From Synechococcus sp. LTW-R (GTDB lineage: Bacteria; Cyanobacteriota; Cyanobacteriia; PCC-6307; Cyanobiaceae), in NCBI RefSeq assembly GCF_014217875.1, contig NZ_CP059060.1:248001-312000 (forward strand): a DNA stretch of 64,000 nucleotides, read 5' to 3'. A program made the translations under genes and the position numbers. Below the pieces are notes generated by a model, which did no database searches, was not told the origin of the DNA, and was given only the letters and a program-made list of their open reading frames with translations. The stretch's first letter is position 1. Every line of letters begins with the position of its first letter. Positions 49,191 to 56,972 of this stretch are shown here, piece after piece.

Positions 49191-49200
49191 TTTGCCCACG
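49191..49200 (+). other. Arm-type repeat, element 1 right
   Basis: TTTGCCCACG, as in 41401-41422. It lies in the loop of an inverted repeat (CTTTTTAG/CTAAAAAG) 30 bp from the att site. Confidence 0.55.
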
Positions 49201-49230
49201 CTAAAAAGGCGTAATAGCTGAGAAATCAAT

Positions 49231-49273
49231 CGGGGCGACAGGATTCGAACCTGCGACCTAGTGCTCCCAAAGC
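49231..49273 (+). other. Attachment-site copy 2 (tRNA-Pro 3' half)
   Basis: 43 bp identical to the tRNA 60513-60555 (CGGGGCGACAGGATTCGAAC onward). It is shared as the right end of element 1 and left end of element 2. Confidence 0.9.
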
Positions 49274-49381
49274 GACAGCGTGAAGGTCTGAGACTCCAGT
49301 AAAACCCTGTCCCAGACTGCAGTGATGGCAAGGGATAAGAGAGAAGAGACTCCAGCAGATTCCAAGGCGTTCCGGGCAGTC

Positions 49382-49438
49382 TTCGCAAATTTTTCGCAAA
49401 ATCCGGTACGCTTCCGACCCAGTGGCCCTTTTTGCGAA
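49382..49438 (+). other. Arm-type repeats, element 2 left
   Basis: TTCGCAAA at 49382 and 49393 and the inverse TTTGCGAA at 49431. The same octamer clusters at the right end. Confidence 0.6.
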
Positions 49439-49480
49439 AAACCGCGAATGGGGAGCGCGGAGGCTGAGTCACGCCCATTC

Positions 49481-50743
49481 ATGTCTGAATCTGATTTCGA
49501 GGCCGCGTTCCGTAGGGCAATCAAACGGACGTGCGGAGCTGGCTGGTATGTCCGCGAGTCATCCGGTCGCATCCGCCTGGACGTTCGAGGAGAGAAGGGC
49601 TTGACCCTGGACCTCAAGTGGAACCAAGAGGGCGCCGATCGAGCTCTCCCCCGTATTCAAGAGATCTTTAAGCGCTTCGCCGCTGGAGCCGCTTCCTTGG
49701 CTGAGGCAGCAAACCTCACCAACACGGCTAGCAGCGAGCAAGACATTGACCTGCAAGAGCTGGTCGAGACATGGCGAAGGACAAAGCCGAACACCTCTGA
49801 CGCGACATTCGACAAGGACCACCGCCCGTCAATCAACAACGCGCTTCGTCTGCTCGCGAGCAAGAACCCGCCCCCTGATGGCGAGAGGTTGTGTGAGGCG
49901 GCTCTCGCTCAGTGGAGTGGAACCTCTCAGGCGCTCAAGCGTCAGCAGCGCTCGCTTCGTTACTTCCTGGAATGGGCGGTCAAGAGAGGAGCGCTCAAGC
50001 CGCGCTATCTCCCCGGCACTCCCCTCACGATCAAGGCTCCCGACAAGAAGACCGGCTATCCCCTCTCTGACGCTCAGATTCTCAGGTTGCTCGATTCAAT
50101 CCAGACCGAGGTCACCGGGAACAGTGGTCACAGCTTGCGCGATGTGGAGGCAGCAAAGCGCTGGAAGTTCGCCATTCAGTTGGCTGCCGTCTACGGGCTG
50201 CGGCCAGAGGACCTGAATTGGTTGACGGTCAAGCAGGGACCAGAGGGACCTGAGCTGTGGTCGATGTACCGCAAATCCAAAGGGGGCATCCACGGCAAAA
50301 GGACGAAGGAAAGGCGACTCGCTCCTCTCTTCGTTCGTGATTTGGACGGGACCCCACTGGACTGGAACCTCTTGGGTCGCTTCCAGCTCGGCGAGAAACT
50401 CCCGTCCCTTGGCCCGACTGGACTTGGCAAACCCATGACTGACAAGAAAGGAGAGCCTGTCGAGTCGGTCGCTGCTGATCGGCTGAAGACGTATCTGAGT
50501 CGGCGGCCTGTGTGGAAACAGCTAGTGGCAGAAGGCGCGCTCTTAGGCGAGACCTGTACGGCCTACTCCTTCCGCCATCGCTTCGTGAAGGAGAGCTATG
50601 CCGCTGGCTTTGATCGCATCCAGATCAGTGAGATGTGCGGTCATACCGTTGACGTTCACGATCGGAACTACGCCCGGTTCCAGCCAAGTGGGACTGCCAA
50701 GGCCTATGCCAAAGCGAACGAAGGCGCGGTCATGGCCGTCTGA
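49481..50743 (+). CDS. int: Tyrosine recombinase (integrase) of element 2
   Basis: 420 residues from ATG 49481, which aligns with the start of the element 1 integrase; ATG 49322 or 49451 would run through the arm repeats. Catalytic Arg in AVYGLRPEDLNWLTV, then SFRHRFVKESYAAGFDRIQI, EMCGHTVDVHDRNYARF with the Tyr nucleophile. Tyr replaces the first His of HxxR as in element 1. N-terminal arm-binding region resembles that of element 1 (GWYVRESSGRIRLDVR). Confidence 0.9.
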   Translation: MSESDFEAAFRRAIKRTCGAGWYVRESSGRIRLDVRGEKGLTLDLKWNQEGADRALPRIQEIFKRFAAGAASLAEAANLTNTASSEQDIDLQELVETWRRTKPNTSDATFDKDHRPSINNALRLLASKNPPPDGERLCEAALAQWSGTSQALKRQQRSLRYFLEWAVKRGALKPRYLPGTPLTIKAPDKKTGYPLSDAQILRLLDSIQTEVTGNSGHSLRDVEAAKRWKFAIQLAAVYGLRPEDLNWLTVKQGPEGPELWSMYRKSKGGIHGKRTKERRLAPLFVRDLDGTPLDWNLLGRFQLGEKLPSLGPTGLGKPMTDKKGEPVESVAADRLKTYLSRRPVWKQLVAEGALLGETCTAYSFRHRFVKESYAAGFDRIQISEMCGHTVDVHDRNYARFQPSGTAKAYAKANEGAVMAV

Positions 50744-50937
50744 TTTTTTTCGGCTGCTGTGTTTTCAAGCGCTAACTGGATAAGCACCAAATAAGGGGAC
50801 TGATGGGCTCAAGGGCTGTCTCCAGCACGATTCGTGATGTCTGCGCATCGATGCCAGCAAGAGCCTGGAACTGGTCTGGACAAAGCTCAACTCGCGATAA
50901 TGCGGAGCTTGATCTCATTTGTCTCCTAAAGAAATCC

Positions 50938-51471
50938 ATGAAGGCTTCGCGTTTTGGGCACCTGTGTTCAGCTGCCTTGCGACAGAGCTTGGTTGGAGCC
51001 TTCGTGGTCGTCTCGCTGCTTTCGGCGATTCAGCCGGTTCAAGCGCACGGTGATGTGGGAGATGATGCCGCGATGCCCGTCACCAGTGGTGCGACCTGGC
51101 CACAGATAACGGTGTATCGATCGGCGAGTTGCGGTTGCTGTACGTCATGGGTATCCCACATCGCTTCAGCGGGATATCGCATTGAGGACCATGTCACCGA
51201 GGACATGGATGCCGTGAAGAAGGCGCGTGGTGTCAGTCCGCAACAGGCTTCTTGTCACACCGCTGTGGTGGAGGGATACGTGATCGAAGGGCATGTGCCT
51301 GCTTCTGCGATCCACCGTGTTTTGTCGGAACGGCCCAATATCCGTGGCCTGGCAGTTCCAGGGATGCCAATGGGTTCCCCTGGGATGGAAGTGGCAGGCG
51401 TTGAGGCTGAACGTTTCGAGGTGCTCGCTATTGCCCATGACGGAACAACCTCCGTCTTTGCGCGCTACTGA
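50938..51471 (+). CDS. DUF411 periplasmic metal-binding protein
   Basis: 177 residues with a signal peptide (LVGAFVVVSLLSAIQPVQA). The family motif is present: YRSASCGCCTSWVSHIASAG, ACHTA-type SCHTAVVEGYVIEGHVPASA, VPGMPMGSPGME. DUF411 proteins accompany copper-resistance systems; the Cys-x-Cys-Cys and Met-rich loop are candidate Cu sites. ATG 50938 preferred over 50803. The second DUF411 is at 55383. Confidence 0.85.
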   Translation: MKASRFGHLCSAALRQSLVGAFVVVSLLSAIQPVQAHGDVGDDAAMPVTSGATWPQITVYRSASCGCCTSWVSHIASAGYRIEDHVTEDMDAVKKARGVSPQQASCHTAVVEGYVIEGHVPASAIHRVLSERPNIRGLAVPGMPMGSPGMEVAGVEAERFEVLAIAHDGTTSVFARY

Positions 51472-51506
51472 GCGGTTTCAGGGAGACCGCTACAGAGAAC
51501 GAGGTG

Positions 51507-51776
51507 TCATCGCGATGGCTTCAAGAGCATTGCCGCACCTGAGATGGTCACGATGACGGTGAGCCCACCCAAGAGCATTGGATAGACGGGCTGAAGGTTC
51601 AGAACACCGAAATTTCCGGTGTGGATCTTGAGCAGCCAAAAGGCATCAATGCCTTGCTCTAAGAGCAAGCTGTAGAGAGATCCCGTGCCGGCGGTGATCA
51701 GCAAAGGCAGAGCGGCTATTGGAACCAGCCAACGATGAACCTTGCGTGCTCGCCTTGAAAGTTGTCGTTGGCTCAT
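51507..51776 (-). CDS. PepSY-TM-like membrane protein, copper-block copy
   Basis: 89 residues, third member of the family at 39161 and 47668. KVHRWLVPIAALPLLITAGT, EQGIDAFWLLKIHTGNFGVL. About two-thirds identical by eye. Last gene of a DUF305-DUF3721-PepSY operon. Confidence 0.75.
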   Translation of the reverse strand: MSQRQLSRRARKVHRWLVPIAALPLLITAGTGSLYSLLLEQGIDAFWLLKIHTGNFGVLNLQPVYPMLLGGLTVIVTISGAAMLLKPSR

Positions 51777-52024
51777 TGCTTGCGCAGTTGGCGGTGGAGT
51801 TCACGCTCATCCACGCAGGGCATCCACTTCCCGTTGTTCTGATGCACCGACTTGCAACCAAGCTCAACGGCACGTTGCTCTGCTTCAGCTTTGGATTGGT
51901 AGATGCCTTTGCCGTGACCATGGCTTGCCACCGGGTACACAGCAAAGGCAGCAATGACGGCATACGGGATTGAGCCCCAACCGATCATCCTTTTGATGGA
52001 GGCATTGAAGACGTTGGCTCTCAT
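51773..52024 (-). CDS. DUF3721 protein, copper-block copy
   Basis: 83 residues: hydrophobic IGWGSIPYAVIAAFAVYP, GHGKGIYQSKAEAEQRAVEL, GCKSVHQNNGKWMPC. Exported. ATGA overlaps link it to both neighbours. Co-transcription with DUF305 ties the DUF3721/PepSY pair to metal handling. Confidence 0.75.
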   Translation of the reverse strand: MRANVFNASIKRMIGWGSIPYAVIAAFAVYPVASHGHGKGIYQSKAEAEQRAVELGCKSVHQNNGKWMPCVDERELHRQLRKQ

Positions 52025-52743
52025 AGGGCAAAGAGGTCGTCAAATTTGTAGTAAGCAGGTTTATTCAGTCCTCCGCTTTGCAGCATCTTGCGGAGTTCGA
52101 TGATCTCTTTGCGCTGGGCGACGATGATCTCGCGCGCCAGGCGAAGGACGGTGGGGTTGGTGGAGTTTTGCCGAGCCTCATGGGCCATCTGAAGGGCGCC
52201 TCCATGGTGCTCAATCATTCCCTCTAAGAACCACTGCACCCTGTTGTCGCGCGTTGGCTTCGTTCCCGACATGCGCATCGCGGCAATCACATCAGGACTC
52301 ATGCGCACCAGATCTGCCATGGAATTGGGGTCCCCGTTAGGGCGCAATGCCACGGGATAAACCGGTGCATCCGGATACCAGGCTTTGCGCCATTGGCGCA
52401 TCGCCTTGATCTCACGGGCCTGCTCGTTCCAGATGCTGTTTGCCAACGCCCCCACTCCAGGGGCGCCGATGTTGAAGACGTATTCACTCATCCGCAATGC
52501 ACCCGTGTGGTGCTCCACCATTCCGTCGATGAAGCGCAGGTCGTAAGTGCTGCCTGCGGGGCCCATGCCATGGGCATGGTGCTGATGGTTGCCGGAATGG
52601 TCGGGTGCAGCCTCTTTCGTTTTTGCAGGTGCTGGGTGATGCATTCCATGGCCGTGATGGCCATGGTGATGATCCATTTGGGCCAATGCGACTTGAGGGG
52701 GCAGTGCCGAGATGGCGGCCAGAGCAAAAGCGATCCGACGCAT
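52021..52743 (-). CDS. DUF305 metal-resistance protein
   Basis: 240 residues with signal peptide (FALAAISALPPQVALAQ), a His-rich linker (MDHHHGHHGHGMHH), and two DUF305 repeats (FIDGMVEHHTGALRMSEYV and FLEGMIEHHGGALQMAHEA). Ferritin-like helical bundle; the HH motifs are candidate metal ligands. ATG 52743 chosen because it lies past the probable transcription start. First gene of the operon, divergent from the MerR gene. Confidence 0.85.
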   Translation of the reverse strand: MRRIAFALAAISALPPQVALAQMDHHHGHHGHGMHHPAPAKTKEAAPDHSGNHQHHAHGMGPAGSTYDLRFIDGMVEHHTGALRMSEYVFNIGAPGVGALANSIWNEQAREIKAMRQWRKAWYPDAPVYPVALRPNGDPNSMADLVRMSPDVIAAMRMSGTKPTRDNRVQWFLEGMIEHHGGALQMAHEARQNSTNPTVLRLAREIIVAQRKEIIELRKMLQSGGLNKPAYYKFDDLFAL

Positions 52744-52764
52744 GGAAAGATCAATCACGTCGCT

Positions 52765-52795
52765 ATTGTTGAGTCTCCAGTAGGGGGAGAGTCAA
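52765..52795 (-). promoter_or_regulatory. MerR-family operator/promoter of the DUF305 operon
   Basis: On the minus strand: TTGACT, a 19-bp spacer holding CTCC...GGAG dyad, then AACAAT. The 19-bp spacer and the dyad (CTCTCCCCCTACTGGAGAC) are those of CueR/MerR-type promoters. The regulator gene starts 6 bp away on the other strand. Confidence 0.75.
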
Positions 52796-52801
52796 CCCTT
52801 C

Positions 52802-53182
52802 ATGCTCAAAGCGCCTGGCGATCTACTCAAGATTGGAGCCGTCTCTGCAAGAAGCAACATTTCGGTGAAAACGATTCGTTTTTATTGTGATGAAGGTTTA
52901 TTGGTACCAGTATCACGAACCGATTCCAGATATAGATTGTTTGACGAGTCTGTCTTTGCCGATCTTGGTCTAATCCTTCGTTTGCGGGCCATGGACTTGC
53001 CTCTTGATTTGGTGAAACAAGTAATTCAGGCACAGCGATCTGGAATCTGTACCTGCAGTGATCTCAAGGCCACGATGCGCGAAAAACTAAGCGAGATTCA
53101 TGAGCGCGTGGATGAATTGAAGGCGCTGGAGGCTGAGATCAAAATGATGTTGAAAAGCTGGGAGCCCTGTGGCGGGGCTTGA
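52802..53182 (+). CDS. MerR-family metal regulator, CueR-like
   Basis: 126 residues: winged helix (KIGAVSARSNISVKTIRFYC, YRLFDESVFADLGLILRLRA), dimerisation helix, and metal-loop Cys (SGICTCSDLK) plus a second Cys near the C-terminus (WEPCGG). The spacing suits a Cu(I)/Ag(I)-sensing CueR-type protein or a divalent relative. Divergently transcribed from DUF305; likely controls both operators at 52765 and 55884. Confidence 0.85.
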   Translation: MLKAPGDLLKIGAVSARSNISVKTIRFYCDEGLLVPVSRTDSRYRLFDESVFADLGLILRLRAMDLPLDLVKQVIQAQRSGICTCSDLKATMREKLSEIHERVDELKALEAEIKMMLKSWEPCGGA

Positions 53183-53206
53183 TCAGTTGTACGAGTATCA
53201 AAGTGT

Positions 53207-54631
53207 TCAGGCTTCAATCAAAATATTTCCCATCATGCCGAGATCTTCGTGATCAAAAACGTGGCAGTGATAAACACTTTTTCCTGCAAAGTCGTTGAAG
53301 CGGGTGCGCACTCGTACAGTTTCTCCAGATCGAACGAGCACTACATCGCGCCAGGCCCTGTATGGCTCAGGCCTGCCATTACGACTGATCACCTGCATCG
53401 GATTCACATGCAGATGGAAGGGGTGATCCATCACGCCTGTGTTCACCAGCTCCCAGTCTTCTGTTTCTCCCAATCGAACGCGAGTGTCGATACGAGCATG
53501 GCTGTATCTCTCTCCGTTGATCAGAAAGGCCATGCCCATGCTTGGCACCATTCCGTGATTCATCACAAATCTGCGGGTACGTACCGGGCTCGAGAGCTCC
53601 TCCACTCGTAAGAGACGCTGGGGTAAGGGCTGCGGCGTTACAGCACCGTTGGTGCTGACAGTTGCGACGACGTCAGCTTGGTGCTGGTCAGTCACCGGCC
53701 TGTGCATCCCCATCCCTGGTCGGCCTAGACGCCTGTAGGGGAGGTTGTGCAAGCGAAACCGACCGCCCTCGGGAGCCACCTGTACCAACACATCGGTACG
53801 TTCACCAGGCACTAGCAATAACTCCTGCAGCGGCACCGGTTGTTCGAGGGCACCACCATCGGTGGCGATCAGATGCATGGTGTGACCTTCTAGCGCTAAT
53901 CGCCAGAAGCGGGCATTGGAGGCGTTAAGGAGGCGCAGCCGCAGCAGACCTCCGGCAGCAACCTGCAGCTCGGGGTTCACCTGGCCGTTCACGCTCAGAA
54001 TCGAGCCTTCTCGGCCAAGCATCACACCGGAACCGGAACCCTCGTTGGCGGCAAGAAGATCCTTAAGCACCAGCACTTCTTCCTGCGCCGCCTGCACTTC
54101 AGGGATGCGATCAAGCTCACCTCTCACCAGCAACGCGCCACCTAAACCGCCAAAAACCTGATCAGCGACAGTCCCATGGTGATGGGGGTGGTAATAGAAA
54201 AGACCTGCTGGGTGATTGTCCGGCAATGTGAAGCTGTAGCTCTGCTTCTGGCCAGGAGTCACCCTTAAAAACACATTGTCAGCGGTTCCGTTGGGAGGAA
54301 TGTGCAGGCCGTGGAAGTGCAGATTCGTCGGATTCTTCAGGCGGTTATGCAGCTCGAGCTGAACTAGATCACCAGGTTCCAGCTCAAGCTGGGGACCTGG
54401 GAGTAATCCGTTGTAGGTAAGTGCCCGCCTTGATGTGCCCGGGATGCTGATGGGCATTTCCTGAGCCACTAGGTCCAGCTTCAGCAGGCCTGCTTTGGAG
54501 CGCACCACCGACGTTGCTGCCGGGTTGATACCCCGCTGTGGACGTGCAGACCACGCATGGCGTAGTCCCCCGGCTGACGCCGCCGCAGCGCCACCGGCTG
54601 CCAGAGCGAGAAAGGAGCGCCGGCTGATCAC
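53207..54631 (-). CDS. Periplasmic multicopper oxidase, CueO-like
   Basis: 474 residues. Tat signal (ISRRSFLALAAGGAAAASAGG), cupredoxin domains with all copper motifs: LHFHGLHIPPNG, YYHPHHHG, HPFHLHVNPMQ and YHCHVFDHEDLGMM. Oxidises Cu(I) or organic substrates in the periplasm. A Met-rich insertion is only weak (PGMGMHRP). GTG start overlapping the upstream gene's stop. Confidence 0.9.
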   Translation of the reverse strand: MISRRSFLALAAGGAAAASAGGLRHAWSARPQRGINPAATSVVRSKAGLLKLDLVAQEMPISIPGTSRRALTYNGLLPGPQLELEPGDLVQLELHNRLKNPTNLHFHGLHIPPNGTADNVFLRVTPGQKQSYSFTLPDNHPAGLFYYHPHHHGTVADQVFGGLGGALLVRGELDRIPEVQAAQEEVLVLKDLLAANEGSGSGVMLGREGSILSVNGQVNPELQVAAGGLLRLRLLNASNARFWRLALEGHTMHLIATDGGALEQPVPLQELLLVPGERTDVLVQVAPEGGRFRLHNLPYRRLGRPGMGMHRPVTDQHQADVVATVSTNGAVTPQPLPQRLLRVEELSSPVRTRRFVMNHGMVPSMGMAFLINGERYSHARIDTRVRLGETEDWELVNTGVMDHPFHLHVNPMQVISRNGRPEPYRAWRDVVLVRSGETVRVRTRFNDFAGKSVYHCHVFDHEDLGMMGNILIEA

Positions 54632-55386
54632 AACGCGCCTCCAGAAGCCTGAGCCATCCCTGACGGGATCAACATGGCCAGCCCCATCAGCCCCATGATC
54701 AGATTTTCAGCGAAGCTCACTACGCCCAGCGGTGTGCGTGAGTTGCCGCCTACACAGGCACAGTTCAGAGCCAGGTGATCCACGAACACGGCTTTTCCGA
54801 CGGACACCATGCCCATCACGCCGAGAACCAGTGCTGTCACTCCAACCAAGGCGTTCAGCCCCATAGCCTCCGCGTGTCGCAGCATCCCAAGACCCACCAA
54901 GAGTTCTACGCCGGGATACAGCTTTCCCCAGACGCGCCAACGCTTTGTGAGCAGGTCGTATTTGCGGAAGCTTGCAGCAAATGCCGCAATATCCATCAGT
55001 TTGAGCATCGCCAACAGGCAGATCGCCAGGCCCATGAAGCTGCGAATTCCGCCTCCCAGTGCAAGGTTGATCAACACAGCACTGAGGAACACAGCGATCA
55101 CCGGTGCGTAGGACACCTCTGCTGTCTCGGCGGCAACACCAAGCCGTTTCGCCAACTCGCTGTAACCGCCAATCCGCTCCACACCGGCGAACACCTGCGG
55201 CGTAGTAGTCACACCGTGAGCATGCTTAAAAGCCTCTACCTCCGCCTGGCTGCGCAGAGGACGGTCCTCAAACGGAATCCCCTCGGCGCGCAGGAGCGCA
55301 AGTGCGCGACGTCCCCATGGACAGGCGTGCTCAGGCGTCTCCATCCGGTAGAGGCGTACAGAGCTGAGTGCCGGCTCAGCCATCAC
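54628..55386 (-). CDS. Glutaredoxin-MauE/DoxX-type fusion membrane protein
   Basis: 252 residues. N-terminal glutaredoxin-like domain (YRMETPEHACPWGRRALALL, TTPQVFAGVERIGGYSEL) with CPWG in place of CPYC, joined to a four-helix MauE-like membrane domain (VIAVFLSAVLINLALGGG, GKLYPGVELLVGLGML, DHLALNCACVGG). MauE relatives help disulfide formation or metal insertion. Sits between DUF411 and the multicopper oxidase with overlaps on both sides: one operon. Confidence 0.85.
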   Translation of the reverse strand: MMAEPALSSVRLYRMETPEHACPWGRRALALLRAEGIPFEDRPLRSQAEVEAFKHAHGVTTTPQVFAGVERIGGYSELAKRLGVAAETAEVSYAPVIAVFLSAVLINLALGGGIRSFMGLAICLLAMLKLMDIAAFAASFRKYDLLTKRWRVWGKLYPGVELLVGLGMLRHAEAMGLNALVGVTALVLGVMGMVSVGKAVFVDHLALNCACVGGNSRTPLGVVSFAENLIMGLMGLAMLIPSGMAQASGGAL

Positions 55387-55862
55387 CCTTCACCCTTCAC
55401 CGCCTGGAAGGGTTGGGTTCGTCCGGATGCAGTGAACGTGAACACCGTGTAGCTCTCCTTTTTTAAAGGTGACTCCATACCGGGCGAACCAAGCGGCATG
55501 CCGGGAACAGCGATTCCGGCGACCTTCGGACGTTCTTTCAGTAGCCGCTGAATTGCTGACACGGGAATGTGCCCCTCAACGGTGTACCCACCAATCCGGG
55601 CGGTATGACAGGACTGCATCTGATCTGGCACTCCGTAGCGCTGTTTGACGCTCCCGATGTTGTCCGTCACGTAGTCCTTCACCGTGAAGCCGGCTTTTCT
55701 GAGGTGGTCAAGCCAGCCTTTGCAGCATCCACAAGCAGAGGATCGATAGCTAGTGACCACGATCGGTGTGCTTAGTCCTGATGTTGGGGCGGATCGCGCG
55801 GGGAGGGAGCCAATGATGCCGCTAGTAACGGCGACCAAAGCAAAAACACTCGAAGCAAGCAA
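55383..55862 (-). CDS. DUF411 periplasmic metal-binding protein, first gene of the copper-oxidase operon
   Basis: 159 residues from TTG 55862 with a signal peptide (VFALVAVTSGIIGSLPARS), YRSSACGCCKGWLDHLRKAG, SCHTARIGGYTVEGHIPVSA, VPGMPLGSPGME. Just upstream, an ATG in a different frame follows seven A, so a slippage site or an assembly indel is possible. Under a MerR-type promoter. Confidence 0.85.
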   Translation of the reverse strand: MLASSVFALVAVTSGIIGSLPARSAPTSGLSTPIVVTSYRSSACGCCKGWLDHLRKAGFTVKDYVTDNIGSVKQRYGVPDQMQSCHTARIGGYTVEGHIPVSAIQRLLKERPKVAGIAVPGMPLGSPGMESPLKKESYTVFTFTASGRTQPFQAVKGEG

Positions 55863-55883
55863 AACAGAAGTGCATTTTTTTCA

Positions 55884-55914
55884 AAAATAAACTCTCCAGT
55901 TACTGGAGAGTCAA
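55884..55914 (-). promoter_or_regulatory. MerR-family operator/promoter of the DUF411-Grx/MauE-oxidase operon
   Basis: TTGACT, 19-bp spacer with perfect dyad (ACTCTCCAG...CTGGAGAGT), TATTTT. Same geometry as 52765-52795, so one regulator probably serves both. Confidence 0.75.
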
Positions 55915-56485
55915 TCCCGAGAGGGCGACTCCCTTGTCGCCTTAACCGATGAGGCTTTAGTTAGAGCTTTGCAGCGTTGATTGATTGCAGCTGTTTCTGA
56001 CCCTTGGCCAGTGTCGCGCTGAGTTTGCCGCTGACTATTGCTGTTGCTGCATCTCCTGCTGACGCTTGGCCAGCGATGCGGTGAACTTGGCGTTGGCGGC
56101 ACCAAAGGCAGCATCTAGGCCAGCCTCATCAATCCATCGCTCGGAAGACCTTAGAGCTGAACGCCGGAGGTTTTCTGGAGCCAGATGGCGTTGACGGGGA
56201 CCAGCTTCAAGAAGCTCTCATGCTGTCTTTACTCCATCTTCCCGTCAAAAGTCTTCGTTAGTTCGAAAAATCTTCAAGCAGCCCTGCGACCCCAAGAGCC
56301 GTCGCCTCGATGTTCATGGCACCCTCCAAGGCTTTGCAGGCCGCGGCCAGCAGGAGTCCACGCACGGTCAGTGGTCGACTTCCGCCATTTTGCACCCGGC
56401 AGCCTATTGGGGCGCGTAGTTTTCTCGGGTCGTAATCGTTATTGCATTGAATGCGAATCGTTATCTCCGTTTGATTAGCTGGTGG
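55915..56485. other. Decayed DNA; no intact gene
   Basis: A minus-strand frame reads ERWIDEAGLDAAFGAANAKF, TASLAKRQQEMQQQQ and extends upstream as RHLAPENLRRSALRSS, but no start codon is present. It may be the end of a lost gene. No repeat family recognised. Confidence 0.4.
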
Positions 56486-56803
56486 TTACCCCAGAATTTG
56501 CACCAGTTCAGCCTGCAAGCGGATACTCCCGATCACGCTGCCCATCTGGTTGCTGCGGAGTGCCTTGGCCTGTACCTCATCCAGCAAAGCCAGCTTGCTA
56601 GCAATGAAGTCCTGGCGGTTGATCGACATATCGGCCTTCAACTGCTCTCTGGCCTTGGCGACATAGGCCTCAGCCTGACGCTTCTGGACCCCGTAGTTTT
56701 CCGCGCAGAATCGCAGGAGCTCAGACGTTCTGGCACCGCCGATCAAGAGCTTCGCGAGCTCGTCGACTCGGCGATCACTCTCCTCAGCTGTGACTCGTGC
56801 CAT
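56486..56803 (-). CDS. Terminase-small-subunit-like protein
   Basis: 105 residues. N-terminal helix-turn-helix (AKLLIGGARTSELLRFCAEN, YGVQKRQAEAYVAKAREQL) and a C-terminal helical region, the build of phage TerS proteins of the small 'HTH' type. In satellites TerS redirects packaging of helper-phage capsids to the element. Assignment from layout and context, not from a match; another HTH regulator is possible. Confidence 0.5.
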   Translation of the reverse strand: MARVTAEESDRRVDELAKLLIGGARTSELLRFCAENYGVQKRQAEAYVAKAREQLKADMSINRQDFIASKLALLDEVQAKALRSNQMGSVIGSIRLQAELVQILG

Positions 56804-56972
56804 CGCTATCAGTCTGCCAACTCAAATGAGTGGCCACTGTTTTCACTATTGCAGGGGTGGGGCACTGGGGCGCTGGGGCGGAGGTGTTCCTATGTTTCCC
56901 CCCGGATGTTGCCCCTATATCCCCTCTTTCTAGAGATCCTCTCTATCTACTGCCCCTACTGCCCCTAAGGGG

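Larger units (their letters stand above)
41268..49273 (+). mobile_element. Element 1: tRNA-Pro-integrated tyrosine-recombinase element
   Basis: Bounded by direct repeats of the tRNA-Pro 3' half at 41268-41312 and 49231-49273. Integrase next to the left repeat; arm-like repeats TTTTGCCCACG at 41401-41422 and TTTGCCCACG at 49191-49200, close to both ends. Contents: helix-turn-helix protein, RepA-like ATPase, GNAT acetyltransferase, and cassettes E, F, A, B and D that also occur in the island. Confidence 0.75.

Noticed and set aside
41426-50743. Integron integrase (IntI) for the B elements
   Set aside because: Both recombinases are larger than IntI, sit beside tRNA att sites with their own arm repeats, and are more like island integrases.
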